A stretch of 64,000 bases of DNA from Burkholderia sp. OK233 (GCF_900230185.1 NZ_OCSR01000001.1:1116001-1180000); one strand, 5' to 3'; shown: positions 28,498 to 38,323, counted from the first letter of the stretch. The notes: generated by a model from the sequence alone, not told the origin. A program made the numbers and translations.

Positions 28498-30096
28498 ATG
28501 ACCGAACTATTGAAAAACCACGTTGCAGGCCAGTGGGTCGCGGGCGGCGGTGAAGGCGTCACGCTGACCGACCCGATCACCGGCGAAGCGCTCGTCCGCG
28601 TGTCGAGCCAGGGTCTGGATCTCAACCATGCATTTGGTTTCGCTCGGGAAGAAGGCGGCACGGCTCTGCGTGCGCTGACCTATGCGCAGCGCGCCGCCCG
28701 TCTTGCCGAGATCGTCAAACTGCTGCAGGCGAAGCGCGACGACTACTATGCGATCGCGACTGCGAACTCCGGCACCACGCGCAATGATTCGGCGGTCGAC
28801 ATCGACGGTGGCATCTTCACGCTGTCGTACTACGCGAAACTCGGTGCGTCGCTCGGTGATGTACATGCGCTGCGCGACGGCAATGCCGCTTCATTGAGCA
28901 AGGATCAATCGTTCAGCGTGCAGCACGTGCTCACACCAACGCGCGGCGTCGCGCTCTTTATCAACGCGTTCAATTTTCCGTCGTGGGGCTTGTGGGAGAA
29001 AGCAGCGCCCGCGTTGTTATCCGGCGTGCCGGTCATCATCAAGCCCGCCACGGCGACGGCATGGCTCACGCAACGCATGGTTGCCGATGTGGTCGACGCA
29101 GGCATTCTGCCGTCCGGCGCGTTGTCGGTCATTTGCGGCGGCTCCGCGGGTCTGCTCAATCAGATTCAGGCATTCGACGTGGTGTCGTTCACCGGCTCCG
29201 CGGAAACCGCCGCGACACTGCGTGCGCATCCGGCTTTCGTCGAGCATGGTGCGCGTCTGAATGTCGAAGCCGACAGTCTCAACAGCGCAATTCTCTGTGC
29301 CGACGCGACACCCGACACACCAGCCTTCGAACTGTTCGTCAAGGAGGTCGTGCGCGAAATGACCGTGAAGTCCGGTCAAAAATGCACGGCGATCCGGCGC
29401 GCATTTGTGCCTGAAGCATCGCTCGAAGCGGTGCTCGATGCACTCAAAGCCAAGCTCGCGAAAATGACCGTGGGCAATCCGCGCAACGAAGCCGTGCGGA
29501 TGGGTTCGCTCGTGAGTCGCGAGCAATACGAGAACGTCCTGGCCGGCATCGCCGCGCTGCGCGAGGAAGCCGTGCTCGCGTTCGACGGCTCGTCCACACC
29601 GCTTATCGATGCGGACGCAACGATTGCGGCTTGCGTCGCGCCGCATCTGTTTGTGGTCAACGATCCCGATAGCGCAGCGCTGCTGCACGAGGTCGAAGTG
29701 TTCGGGCCAGTGGCGACCGTGGCGCCCTATCGCGTCGCCAACGCCGCAAACGGCGCCCTTCCCGAAGCGCACGCCGTCGCACTCGCGCGACGCGGCCAGG
29801 GCTCGCTCGTCGCGTCGATCTATTCGAATGACGACGCGCATCTCGGCAAGCTCGCACTGGAACTCGCCGATTCGCATGGACGTGTCCACGCAATCTCGCC
29901 CTCAGTCCAGCAGAGTCAAACCGGCCATGGCAACGTGATGCCGATGTCGCTACATGGTGGGCCGGGCCGCGCGGGCGGCGGAGAAGAACTCGGCGGGCTG
30001 CGCGCATTGGGTTTCTATCACAGGCGCTCGGCCGTTCAGGCATCGGGCGCTGCAATCGACGCACTGACGCAAAACACCCATTTACCTACGGCGTAG
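28498..30096 (+). CDS. boxD: 3,4-dehydroadipyl-CoA semialdehyde dehydrogenase BoxD
   Basis: 532 residues from the ATG at 28498. Aldehyde dehydrogenase related to the PaaZ/BoxD group. FINAFNFPSWGLWEKAAPAL and SGQKCTAIRRAF with catalytic Cys296 are visible, and the protein lacks the PaaZ hydratase domain. It oxidises the semialdehyde made by BoxC to 3,4-dehydroadipyl-CoA with NADP. Eight bases after the DUF4863 gene, 87 bp before the ligase gene, so probably one operon. Confidence 0.93.
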   Translation: MTELLKNHVAGQWVAGGGEGVTLTDPITGEALVRVSSQGLDLNHAFGFAREEGGTALRALTYAQRAARLAEIVKLLQAKRDDYYAIATANSGTTRNDSAVDIDGGIFTLSYYAKLGASLGDVHALRDGNAASLSKDQSFSVQHVLTPTRGVALFINAFNFPSWGLWEKAAPALLSGVPVIIKPATATAWLTQRMVADVVDAGILPSGALSVICGGSAGLLNQIQAFDVVSFTGSAETAATLRAHPAFVEHGARLNVEADSLNSAILCADATPDTPAFELFVKEVVREMTVKSGQKCTAIRRAFVPEASLEAVLDALKAKLAKMTVGNPRNEAVRMGSLVSREQYENVLAGIAALREEAVLAFDGSSTPLIDADATIAACVAPHLFVVNDPDSAALLHEVEVFGPVATVAPYRVANAANGALPEAHAVALARRGQGSLVASIYSNDDAHLGKLALELADSHGRVHAISPSVQQSQTGHGNVMPMSLHGGPGRAGGGEELGGLRALGFYHRRSAVQASGAAIDALTQNTHLPTA

Positions 30097-30183
30097 CGAC
30101 ACGCGGCAAGCAACGAACACACAAGCATCGAGCGGATCACGAGCACATAACCGCCGGACCGCCCCACCCGATGGAGGAGACAT

Positions 30184-31776
30184 ATGGAAGCCCTACTGGA
30201 AACGACTGCGAGTCGGCCCGCCGCGACGGTCGAACCGCCGCCCGCGGTATTCAATTTCGCGGCCTACCTGTTTGGACTCAATGAAGCGCGCGCCGCCAAG
30301 ACCGCCTATATCGACGACACCGGCGCCACCACCTACGGCGAACTCGAAGAACGGGCCCGGCGTTTCGCGAGCGCTTTACGCACACTCGGTGTGCATCCGG
30401 AAGAACGCGTGCTGCTGGTGATGCTCGATACCGTCGAACTGCCGATCGCCTTTCTCGGTGCGCTCTATGCAGGCGTTGTGCCGGTCGTCGCGAACACGCT
30501 GCTCACCGCGGCCGACTACGTGTACATGCTGACGCACAGCCACGCACGCGCTGTGATCTCATCCGCTGCATTGCTGCCGAATGTCACGCAGGCGATGGAT
30601 ACCGCCGAACACGACGGTTGCCAGTTGATCGTTTCACAACCGCCTGAAGGCGAGCCTTTGACGGCGCCGTTGCTTAAAGATCTGATCGACGCGGCCACGC
30701 CGGCCATCAAGGCGCCCACGACCGGTTGCGACGATATCGCGTTCTGGCTGTATTCGTCCGGTTCGACCGGCAAACCGAAAGGCACCGTCCATACGCACGC
30801 GAATCTGTACTGGACTGCCGAGTTGTACGCGAAGCCGATTCTTGGCATCGTCGAAAGCGACGTGGTTTTCTCGGCGGCCAAATTGTTCTTTGCGTATGGT
30901 CTGGGTAACGGTCTGACGTTTCCGCTTTCGGTCGGCGCTACAGCCATATTGATGGCCGAGCGCCCCACCGCCGACGCGATTTTCACGCGCCTCGTGCGGC
31001 ATCGCCCGACCATTTTCTACGGCGTGCCGACGCTCTATGCAAGCATGCTCGTCTCGCCCAACCTGCCCGAACGCGCTGCTGTCGCGATGCGCGTGTGCAC
31101 GTCGGCGGGCGAAGCGCTGCCGCGCGAAATTGGCGAGCGCTTCACCGCGCACTTCGGCTGCGAAGTTCTCGACGGCATTGGCTCGACCGAGATGTTGCAT
31201 ATCTTCCTGTCGAATCGCGCGGGTGAAGTCGAATACGGCACCACGGGCCGCCCCGTTCCCGGCTATGAAGTCGAACTGCGCGACGAAGCCGGTCATGCGG
31301 TGCCCGACGACGAAGTCGGCGATCTGTATATCAAAGGACCGAGCGCGGCGCTCATGTACTGGAGCAATCGCGAGAAATCGCGCGCGACGTTCCTTGGCGA
31401 GTGGATCCGCAGCGGCGATAAATACCGTCGTCTCGCGAACGGCTGCTACGTGTACGCGGGCCGCAGCGACGACATGCTGAAAGTGAGCGGTCAGTACGTA
31501 TCGCCCGTCGAAGTGGAAATGGTCCTGGTTCAACACGGCGCGGTGCTGGAAGCGGCCGTGGTCGGCGTGGATCACGGCGGCCTCGTGAAGGCCCGCGCAT
31601 TCGTGGTGTTGAAGCGCGAATTCGCGCCGTCTGAGATACTCGCGGATGAGTTGAAGGCCTTCGTCAAGGAACGGCTCGCGCCGCACAAGTATCCGCGCGA
31701 TATTTTATTCGTCGACGATTTGCCGAAAACCGCTACCGGCAAGATCCAACGCTTCAAACTGCGCGAACAGTCGTAA
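30184..31776 (+). CDS. bclA: Benzoate-CoA ligase
   Basis: 530 residues, preceded by GGAGGAGAC. ANL-superfamily enzyme with AMP-binding motif YSSGSTGKPKGTVHTH (190-205), GIGSTEMLHIFLSNR, and the C-terminal lysine motif KTATGKIQRF. Activates benzoate to benzoyl-CoA, the entry of the box pathway and the inducer of BoxR. Full length. The downstream hydrolase gene starts 8 bp after its stop. Confidence 0.93.
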   Translation: MEALLETTASRPAATVEPPPAVFNFAAYLFGLNEARAAKTAYIDDTGATTYGELEERARRFASALRTLGVHPEERVLLVMLDTVELPIAFLGALYAGVVPVVANTLLTAADYVYMLTHSHARAVISSAALLPNVTQAMDTAEHDGCQLIVSQPPEGEPLTAPLLKDLIDAATPAIKAPTTGCDDIAFWLYSSGSTGKPKGTVHTHANLYWTAELYAKPILGIVESDVVFSAAKLFFAYGLGNGLTFPLSVGATAILMAERPTADAIFTRLVRHRPTIFYGVPTLYASMLVSPNLPERAAVAMRVCTSAGEALPREIGERFTAHFGCEVLDGIGSTEMLHIFLSNRAGEVEYGTTGRPVPGYEVELRDEAGHAVPDDEVGDLYIKGPSAALMYWSNREKSRATFLGEWIRSGDKYRRLANGCYVYAGRSDDMLKVSGQYVSPVEVEMVLVQHGAVLEAAVVGVDHGGLVKARAFVVLKREFAPSEILADELKAFVKERLAPHKYPRDILFVDDLPKTATGKIQRFKLREQS

Positions 31777-31784
31777 GGTGATCC

Positions 31785-32615
31785 ATGCAGAAGCCCGCAA
31801 CCGCAACCCTTGCTAGCGAATTCGCCGAACTGCCCGCCACGGCATCGCATGGGCCGCTGCGCATCGAATATCGTTGGGTGAATGAAGCGGCGGCTAATGC
31901 ACCGATCGCCGTCTTCCTGCACGAAGGACTCGGTTCGATTTCGATGTGGCGCGACTGGCCGCAGGCTTTGTGTGAGCGGCTCGGCATGCGTGGCCTCGTT
32001 TATTCGCGACCCGGTTATGGACTATCCACACAGCGTGCGCACGACGTCAAATGGCCGGTCAATTTCATGACCGCACAAGCGCGCGATATCCTGCCGGCTT
32101 TGCTCGAGGCGCTCGATATCGGCACGCAGGAACGCAAGCGCATGTGGGTAATCGGCCATAGCGACGGCGGGTCGATCGCGCTGCTCTATGCGGCGCTGCA
32201 TCCGGATGAATTGGCCGGCGCGGTAGCAATCGCACCACATGTATTCGTCGAAGACATCTCTGTGGAAAGCATCGCGCAGACCAAGCAGCTCTACGAAACC
32301 ACCGATCTGCGCAGTAAGCTCGGCCGCTATCATGCCGACGTCGATTCCGCGTTCTATGGCTGGAACGATATCTGGCTGAATCCTGCGTTCAGGGAATGGC
32401 GCATCGTTGATGAACTGGCTGTCATCAAGCAACCTTTGCTCGCGGTGCAAGGCCACGACGACAACTACGGCACCATGGCCCAGATCGATACGATTGGCGA
32501 GTGCGTGCCGCATGCACAACTGGTGAAGCTCGATGCTTGCGGACACTCGCCGCATCGCGATGCACCGGATGCGCTGAATGACGCGATTGCGGCGTTTATC
32601 TCGCGGCAGCGCTGA
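31785..32615 (+). CDS. Alpha/beta hydrolase of the box cluster
   Basis: 276 residues. Alpha/beta fold with oxyanion segment FLHEGLGSISMWRDWP, nucleophile elbow GHSDGGSIALLYA and a late catalytic His (ACGHSPHRD). Translationally close to bclA (8-bp gap). It may act as a thioesterase or hydrolase that releases trapped CoA esters, or as an esterase making benzoate from an ester; the sequence does not decide. Hydrolases of this type are often found with box genes. Confidence 0.85.
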   Translation: MQKPATATLASEFAELPATASHGPLRIEYRWVNEAAANAPIAVFLHEGLGSISMWRDWPQALCERLGMRGLVYSRPGYGLSTQRAHDVKWPVNFMTAQARDILPALLEALDIGTQERKRMWVIGHSDGGSIALLYAALHPDELAGAVAIAPHVFVEDISVESIAQTKQLYETTDLRSKLGRYHADVDSAFYGWNDIWLNPAFREWRIVDELAVIKQPLLAVQGHDDNYGTMAQIDTIGECVPHAQLVKLDACGHSPHRDAPDALNDAIAAFISRQR

Positions 32616-32683
32616 GCACCATCAAGGCAACTCTTTCCGGCTTACGGCCCGAGGTTATTGCAACGCCTTCTATAGTCGGGAGA

Positions 32684-32715
32684 TCGCGGCGCGTCGAATG
32701 AATGACACGCCGCGA
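32684..32715. terminator. GC-rich hairpin between convergent hydrolase and gntP genes
   Basis: TCGCGGCGCGTC at 32684-32695 pairs with GACACGCCGCGA at 32704-32715 with one mismatch. No T run follows on either strand, so it is only a possible terminator of the convergent transcripts. Confidence 0.4.
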
Positions 32716-32729
32716 CGAAGCCTCCCCGC

Positions 32730-34100
32730 TCAAATCACGGTCGAGAGTCCCAACGTCAATACCAGCGCCGTCACTGAAATGATCGTTTCGCAAACGGTCC
32801 ATGTCTTGAAGGTTTGCGGCACGGTCATACCGAAGTACTCCTTCACCAGCCAGAACCCGCCGTCATTCACGTGCGACAGTATCAACGACCCCGCACCGGT
32901 GGCCAGCACCAGCAGTTCAGGCCGCACGCCGCCCACCGTACCCACCGCCGCTGCCGCGATCGGTGCAATGATGCCGGCTGCCGTCGCCATCGCGACCGTC
33001 GCCGAACCCGTCGCCACACGAATCAACGCCGCCACCAGCCACGCGAGAATCAGCAGCGGCACGTGCGCGCCCGTCGCCACATCGACGATCGCCTTCGACG
33101 CGCCGCTATCGATCAGAATGCGCCCGAAGCCCGCACCCGCTCCCACCACCAGCGTGATACTCGCAGTCGGCGCAAGACACTCGTTGGTGAACTTGAGGAT
33201 CTGCTCGCGATTAAAGCCGCGCGACTTGCCGAATGTGTAGAAGCTCAACAGCACAGCCAGCAACAAAGCCATGTCCGGATGGCCAATCAGGCGCAGCGCG
33301 TTGTTCAGCGACGATTTGGCCGGCACGATCACATCGGCCCAACTGCCGACCAGCATCAACAACACCGGCAACAGCACCGTCAACAACGTGATGCCGAAGC
33401 CCGGCAGTTCCTGATGCGAGCGCTTCGCGTCCTGTTCGATGAACTGCTGCGCCATCGGGTTAAAGCCGTCGAGCACGACGAAGCGCGCGATCAGCTTCGA
33501 GAATAGCGGGCCAGCCACAGCCGCGGTCGGAATGCCGACGATCAGCGCGTAGAAAATCGTGTGACCGATATCCGCGTTGTACGCCGTGACCGCGAGCAAC
33601 GCAGCCGGGTGCGGCGGAATCAGACCGTGCACGACAGACAAACCCGCCACCATCGGAATTCCGACGCGAATCATCGACGTACCGGTCCGCTGGGCGACGT
33701 TGAACGCGATCGGAATCAGCAGCACGAAACCGACTTCAAAAAACACCGGCAGACCGACGAGGAACGCGATGCACATCATCGCCCAATGCACGTTCTTCGG
33801 CCCGAACAGGTCGATCAGCGTACGCGCGATACGTTCCGCACCGCCCGATTCGGCCATCATCTTGCCGAGCATCGTACCGAGCCCAACCACGATGGCAATG
33901 TGGCCGAGCGTGCCGCCCACGCCGGTTTCGAATGACTTGAGAATCGACGTAGCCGGCATGCCGACGGCCAGCGCCAACGCCACCGACACCATCATCAACG
34001 TGATGAACGGGTTCATCTTGAAGCGCGCGATCAGCACGACCAGCGCGATGATGGCAATCAATGCATAGACGAGTAACAGACTTCCTTGAACGGTCGCCAT
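32730..34100 (-). CDS. GntP-family gluconate/organic acid permease
   Basis: 456 residues with about twelve membrane segments. The GntP-type pattern is visible in VVGLGTMLGKMMAESGGAERIARTL (split: VVGLGTMLGKMM, AESGGAERIARTL) and GLIPPHPAALLAV. GntP permeases bring in gluconate, other sugar acids or related hydroxy acids with protons. Lies on the same strand downstream of a porin and a SelA/DgaE-like enzyme, so the substrate may be a sugar acid or amino-sugar acid handled by that enzyme. Confidence 0.9.
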   Translation of the reverse strand: MATVQGSLLLVYALIAIIALVVLIARFKMNPFITLMMVSVALALAVGMPATSILKSFETGVGGTLGHIAIVVGLGTMLGKMMAESGGAERIARTLIDLFGPKNVHWAMMCIAFLVGLPVFFEVGFVLLIPIAFNVAQRTGTSMIRVGIPMVAGLSVVHGLIPPHPAALLAVTAYNADIGHTIFYALIVGIPTAAVAGPLFSKLIARFVVLDGFNPMAQQFIEQDAKRSHQELPGFGITLLTVLLPVLLMLVGSWADVIVPAKSSLNNALRLIGHPDMALLLAVLLSFYTFGKSRGFNREQILKFTNECLAPTASITLVVGAGAGFGRILIDSGASKAIVDVATGAHVPLLILAWLVAALIRVATGSATVAMATAAGIIAPIAAAAVGTVGGVRPELLVLATGAGSLILSHVNDGGFWLVKEYFGMTVPQTFKTWTVCETIISVTALVLTLGLSTVI

Positions 34101-34180
34101 AGGTGCTCCTGAAGAGAAAGATCCGCGCCGCGGTTTCCGTTAAGCGGAATGTTGTGTGCGCAGCGGCGCGGGCGGCGGAC

Positions 34181-35299
34181 TTAGAACTTGTGGCGGATGC
34201 CGGCGACGGTCACGAACTGGCCGTTGTTGCTCGACGGATTCGAAATGCCTTCAACCCATGCGTGCGAACCGGACGCATGTTGGTAGATACCGTTCAGGTA
34301 GAGGTCGGTGGTCTTCGACAGGAAGTACTCGCCGCCTACGCTCAGCTGGTTGTAGTGAGCGTTGGTGGCGGTGGTGCCGCTGGTGTTCTGCGTCGTGTAG
34401 ATGTAGCCAAGCGCGAGCAACGTAGCCGGCGTGAACTGATACTTAACGCTGGCTTCATAGTTGGCGAAACGCAGGCTGCCGCCGCTGAGCAACTGGAATT
34501 GCGAGTTCGTATACAGCAGCGCGACGGTTGCCGGGCCGAACACGTACGAACCGCCCGCGCCCCACACCTGGTTGCGCTTCACGCCGCTGATGATCGACGA
34601 GCTCGTGCTGTAGTAGTTGTCGGACGGCGCCGCGCCCGTGGTGTTGGTAGCCGGCTGATTGACCAGCGAGTAGGCAGCGTCAAGGCGCAGCGGACCGTTC
34701 ACGTAATCGGCGCCGACGCTCCATGCGCGGTTGTTGGCGAACTGCCCCGCCGTGTTCGAGAACGCGTACATCGCGTTTGCGGTGAACCCGGCATACGTCG
34801 GCGTGGTGTACTTGACCGCGTTGTCGGTACGGTACGTGTTGTTGATATCGTCGTTGTCGTAGATCGCGTTGCCGTACTGGCTCATTGCGCCGACGCCATT
34901 GATCTGCATGTTCGACAGATAGTCCTGCACGCTGTTGTACTGGCGGCCGAGCGTGATCGTGCCGGCCTTGTTGTTCGAGAGCGCCACCCATGCGCTACGG
35001 CCGAACATGCGGCCGCCCTGACCGGCTGCACCACTCTCGAGGCTGAAACCGTTTTCGAGCTTGAACAAGACCTTGTTGCCGCCGCCCAGATCTTCACTGC
35101 CGAGCAGGCCCCAGCGCGAGCCCTGCACATTGCCCTGCGTCGCCTGATAAGCCTTCTCACCCTTCTGGTTATTGGTGAAGGTAAAGCCGGCATCGACAAT
35201 GCCGTACAGCGTCACGCTGCTTTGCGCGTGGGCGGCCTGCGCGGCGAATCCGGCGGCAGCGACCGCGATGGCCGTACGAAGAATCTGCTTGTGCATCAT
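34181..35299 (-). CDS. Gram-negative general porin
   Basis: About 372 residues. Signal peptide ends AAHA-QSSVTLYG; the mature start QSSVTLYGIVDAGF and terminal phenylalanine (GIRHKF) are typical of Burkholderia trimeric 16-strand porins. LGRQYNSVQDYL and GANYVNGP-like repeats are present. It gives passive outer membrane entry for small solutes. Eighty bases separate it from gntP, so the two may be co-transcribed to serve one substrate. Confidence 0.93.
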   Translation of the reverse strand: MMHKQILRTAIAVAAAGFAAQAAHAQSSVTLYGIVDAGFTFTNNQKGEKAYQATQGNVQGSRWGLLGSEDLGGGNKVLFKLENGFSLESGAAGQGGRMFGRSAWVALSNNKAGTITLGRQYNSVQDYLSNMQINGVGAMSQYGNAIYDNDDINNTYRTDNAVKYTTPTYAGFTANAMYAFSNTAGQFANNRAWSVGADYVNGPLRLDAAYSLVNQPATNTTGAAPSDNYYSTSSSIISGVKRNQVWGAGGSYVFGPATVALLYTNSQFQLLSGGSLRFANYEASVKYQFTPATLLALGYIYTTQNTSGTTATNAHYNQLSVGGEYFLSKTTDLYLNGIYQHASGSHAWVEGISNPSSNNGQFVTVAGIRHKF

Positions 35300-35457
35300 G
35301 GTTTCCTCAAGTCGAAAGAAAAACGAACGCCGGTTACACGATGATGTTCCGGCGATATAAGTAGTACTAAGTTGGCGAGTCAAAGCGGCACCGGAAAGGA
35401 ATCCGGCGCTACGGTCAAACAACGGTCATCGGTGAATCGAAATGAACCGGGGAAGAA

Positions 35458-36660
35458 TCAATCCGGCCAATTACGGCGCGCGGCAATGCGGCGCGCGTCG
35501 CGCTGGTAAAACGGTGTGACGACGGGTTCGGGCGACTGTCGTGCGCGCTCGAGTTCGGCAGTAAGCCGCGCCAGTACGATCTGCTCTTCGCCCGGGTGCA
35601 GATTGCACGGGTCGAGGAAAAAGAAATGCAGTTCCGCTTCATGATCGCGCACGATCACCGGCGCCTCGCCTTCAGGCGGCCGCGCAAGCGCGTCGGCGAG
35701 ATCCCACGCGGTGATACGTGCCTGCCTGGGATCGATATGCAGTTTCAGACGGTCGAGCGGATTGCCGGTCGGGTCGGCGTCGATCTCAGCCCAGACGCCG
35801 TCGCAGCGATTCAAGGTCTCGCGCCACAGCGTGAGGTAGCCACGTTCGCGAGCGCGAACCGCGACATGGTCGCGCTGCTGCCAGTGTTCGAGTGCGGCGA
35901 TCGCACCGACAATGCCTTCCTTGCCCACCTTCATGCCGCGGCCAATGCCGCCGTTCTGGAAATACGCGGCACGTACCAGCGCTTTCTTACCCGCGACGAT
36001 GCCGGCGGTCAGCCCACCGAGAAATTTGTGCGCCGAGTAGAGCGCGAGATCGGCGCCGGCTGCGATAAAGCGCGTGAGGTCGTATTCGGAAGCCGCATCG
36101 ACGATCACGGGCACGCCCTTCGCGTGCGCGACCGCAATAAATTCTTCAAGTGGGATCATGCCGAATTGCACCGTATGATGCGAAACCACGTAAAGCGCTG
36201 CGGCCGTGCGTTCGCTGATGGCGGTATTCAACTGGTAGCCGTGCGCTTCGGTCGCCGCGCCCACCTGTACGACGCTCGCGCCGGACAGATGGATCGCCTG
36301 GTCCACCGGTGCGCCATAATTGACGAGGTGGCCGGTTTGAATCACGACTTCATTGCGCTGCAGGGCGGTCGTGTCGGGCAGCCGTTCGATCAGGCCGTGA
36401 TCGTCGCCTGTCATGGTGGCGGCGATGCAGAGCGTGATCGCCGCCGAGCACGACGCAGTGATGTACCCGGCTTCGCTGCCGCACGCCTCGGCAATCGTCG
36501 CCGAGGCTCTGCGTTGCAGATCGTCGATCTCGACGAATTGCGGCAGCACCTGCGCCACCGCGTCGATTACCGGCGCGCTGACAATGGACGCGCCCAGACT
36601 CGTCATCGTGCCTGAAGCATTGATGACAGGGCGTAAGCCAAAGCGAGAGCGAATGTCCAT
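35458..36660 (-). CDS. SelA/DgaE-like PLP-dependent enzyme
   Basis: 400 residues, fold type I PLP protein of the SelA/D-glucosaminate-6-phosphate ammonia-lyase group. It begins RFGLRPVINASGTMTSLG, which is the family's usual start, and the Schiff-base lysine is Lys212 in YSAHKFLGGLTAG, preceded by VPVIVDAASEYD. No tRNA-Sec or selenium genes are nearby, so a catabolic lyase is far likelier than selenocysteine synthase. Context (GntP permease, porin, IclR, RidA) suggests deamination of an amino acid or amino-sugar acid giving an enamine. Confidence 0.85.
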   Translation of the reverse strand: MDIRSRFGLRPVINASGTMTSLGASIVSAPVIDAVAQVLPQFVEIDDLQRRASATIAEACGSEAGYITASCSAAITLCIAATMTGDDHGLIERLPDTTALQRNEVVIQTGHLVNYGAPVDQAIHLSGASVVQVGAATEAHGYQLNTAISERTAAALYVVSHHTVQFGMIPLEEFIAVAHAKGVPVIVDAASEYDLTRFIAAGADLALYSAHKFLGGLTAGIVAGKKALVRAAYFQNGGIGRGMKVGKEGIVGAIAALEHWQQRDHVAVRARERGYLTLWRETLNRCDGVWAEIDADPTGNPLDRLKLHIDPRQARITAWDLADALARPPEGEAPVIVRDHEAELHFFFLDPCNLHPGEEQIVLARLTAELERARQSPEPVVTPFYQRDARRIAARRNWPD

Positions 36661-36687
36661 GAAGCGCCTCCGACCGGGTATTTCTTA

Positions 36688-36709
36688 ATTATGGAATATA
36701 TGTTGTAAT
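36688..36709. promoter_or_regulatory. Candidate IclR-type operator in the divergent promoter
   Basis: An AT-rich imperfect dyad, ATTA-N4-ATATAT-N4-TAAT, midway between the divergent PLP-enzyme and IclR genes. The local base composition contrasts with the GC-rich surroundings. Likely overlaps one or both promoters. Confidence 0.45.
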
Positions 36710-36778
36710 TGCGGATCAGTCTAGCATACAATCACCCTGCGTCAACTGGACAAAAACATCTCGCGTCAGAGGAGCACG

Positions 36779-37642
36779 ATGGCTCGCACGTCCCGACCTT
36801 CCGCGTCCGAAGCAGTACCCGCAGCGCCTTCAGGCAGCGCCGAAGCACAGGCTGAAACCGCCGCGCCGCGCACGCGCACCAGCGCGATCGAGCGCGCCGT
36901 GCAGATTCTCGACGCGCTCCAGCAGGCGAACCGTCCCGCCACCGCCTATGAAGTCGCGCGCATGGTCGGCGCGCCGCTGTCCACCGTGTATTCGATCATC
37001 AATGATCTGGTCGAGAAGAACCTGTTGGCGCGGCGCATGGACGGCACGATCTGGCTCGGCTCGCGTCTGTACGGTTACGGTTTGACGTACGCCAGCTCGC
37101 TCGACTACCTCGCGGTCGCTCATGAAGAAATGCAGCGGCTCTCTGCCGAAGTCGAAGAGACCGTACAGGTCTGCGGACTCGAAGACGGCATGATGGTCGT
37201 ACAGCAAATGGCCGAAGGGCCGGGGCATTTTCGTGTGACCTCGCGAGTGGGCAGCCGCGTGCCGCTCAACTGGACCGCGTCCGGACGGTTGCTCGTCGGG
37301 CACCTGCCGGATGCCGAACGAGTTGCGTTCTTTGCGCAGCACGCGCAAAGCTCGCCTACCGGCCGTGCGGAAACCCGGCCGCAAGTGCTCGCGCAGATTG
37401 CCCGCGAAGCACTGGAGGCGCGGCTGTCGATCCAGATCGGCGAATCGGATGCGTCCGTGGCCTGTCTTGCGGCGCCCGTGCTCGATAACACCGGCGCGTG
37501 CGTCTTCACGATTTCGATCGTGATGCCCGAGGCGAAAGCCGAGCTCGGCACCGAACGTTTTGCCCAAGCTGTGCAGGCGGTAGCCGCCCGTATCGAAGCG
37601 CGGCTCGGCTGGCGGCATCGCGAGCAGGAACCGGCGGCGTAA
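36779..37642 (+). CDS. IclR-family transcriptional regulator
   Basis: 287 residues. After a proline/alanine-rich tail comes a winged HTH (about 40-100, TSAIERAVQILDALQQANRP and RMVGAPLSTVYSIINDLVEK) and an IclR effector domain with VGSRVPLNWTASGRLLVGHL. Divergent from the SelA/DgaE-like gene and followed by RidA, so it probably controls this cluster. Preceded by a GAGGAGCACG box. Confidence 0.92.
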   Translation: MARTSRPSASEAVPAAPSGSAEAQAETAAPRTRTSAIERAVQILDALQQANRPATAYEVARMVGAPLSTVYSIINDLVEKNLLARRMDGTIWLGSRLYGYGLTYASSLDYLAVAHEEMQRLSAEVEETVQVCGLEDGMMVVQQMAEGPGHFRVTSRVGSRVPLNWTASGRLLVGHLPDAERVAFFAQHAQSSPTGRAETRPQVLAQIAREALEARLSIQIGESDASVACLAAPVLDNTGACVFTISIVMPEAKAELGTERFAQAVQAVAARIEARLGWRHREQEPAA

Positions 37643-37724
37643 GGCCGCGCCAAACCCGAAGCCTTAACTCCCCCCGCGCGCAACGCTGACTCCTTAAAGA
37701 CCGCTCACCATCACTTCCCCATCG

Positions 37725-38186
37725 ATGAACTGCTACGACCGGCTGCACACGCGCGGCCTCAAGCTCCCGCAAGTGCCGACGCCGATCGGCAATTTCACGC
37801 ACTGCACGCGCGAGGGCAATCTGCTGTTTCTATCCGGCCAGGGTCCGCTCGACGAATCCGGCTCGCTCATGACCGGCAAGGTCGGCGCCACCGTCAGCGC
37901 GGACGAAGCGTACCGGCACGCGCAGATGGTCGGGCTGAATCTGCTCGCCGTGCTGCATAACGAACTGGGCGACCTGGGGCGCGTGAAGCAGGTCGTCAAG
38001 CTGCTGGGCATGGTCAACGCGGCGCCGGATTTCACCGAGCATCCGCGCGTGATCAACGGTTGCTCGGATCTGTTCGTCGATGTATTCGGCGATGCCGGTC
38101 GGCATTCCCGCTCGGCAGTCGGCGTGGGCTCCTTGCCGGGCAATATTACCGTCGAGATCGAGGCGATCGTCGCAATCCAGGATTGA
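37725..38186 (+). CDS. RidA/YjgF-family protein
   Basis: 153 residues. RidA proteins hydrolyse reactive enamine/imine intermediates released by PLP enzymes. Typical segments are LLFLSGQGPLD and HSRSAVGVGSLPGNITVEIEAIVAI with the arginine before SAVGVG. Its presence next to a PLP enzyme supports an enamine-forming step in the pathway. Eighty-two bases after the IclR gene. Substrate unknown. Confidence 0.92.
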   Translation: MNCYDRLHTRGLKLPQVPTPIGNFTHCTREGNLLFLSGQGPLDESGSLMTGKVGATVSADEAYRHAQMVGLNLLAVLHNELGDLGRVKQVVKLLGMVNAAPDFTEHPRVINGCSDLFVDVFGDAGRHSRSAVGVGSLPGNITVEIEAIVAIQD

Positions 38187-38323
38187 CGGCCGCCCAATTC
38201 TCAACAAATACCCAAATTTCCACATCTTCACAAAAGTTACACAGGTAAGCGACTATTCTTGCGCATCGCTGACCTGGGCACGTGGATGCCCTGGCGCATC
38301 CTCCCCGTGCCGGAGACATTGCC

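Noticed and set aside
35458..36660. Selenocysteine synthase SelA
   Set aside because: No selB, selD or tRNA-Sec is seen nearby, and the catabolic context with RidA and GntP favours a lyase.
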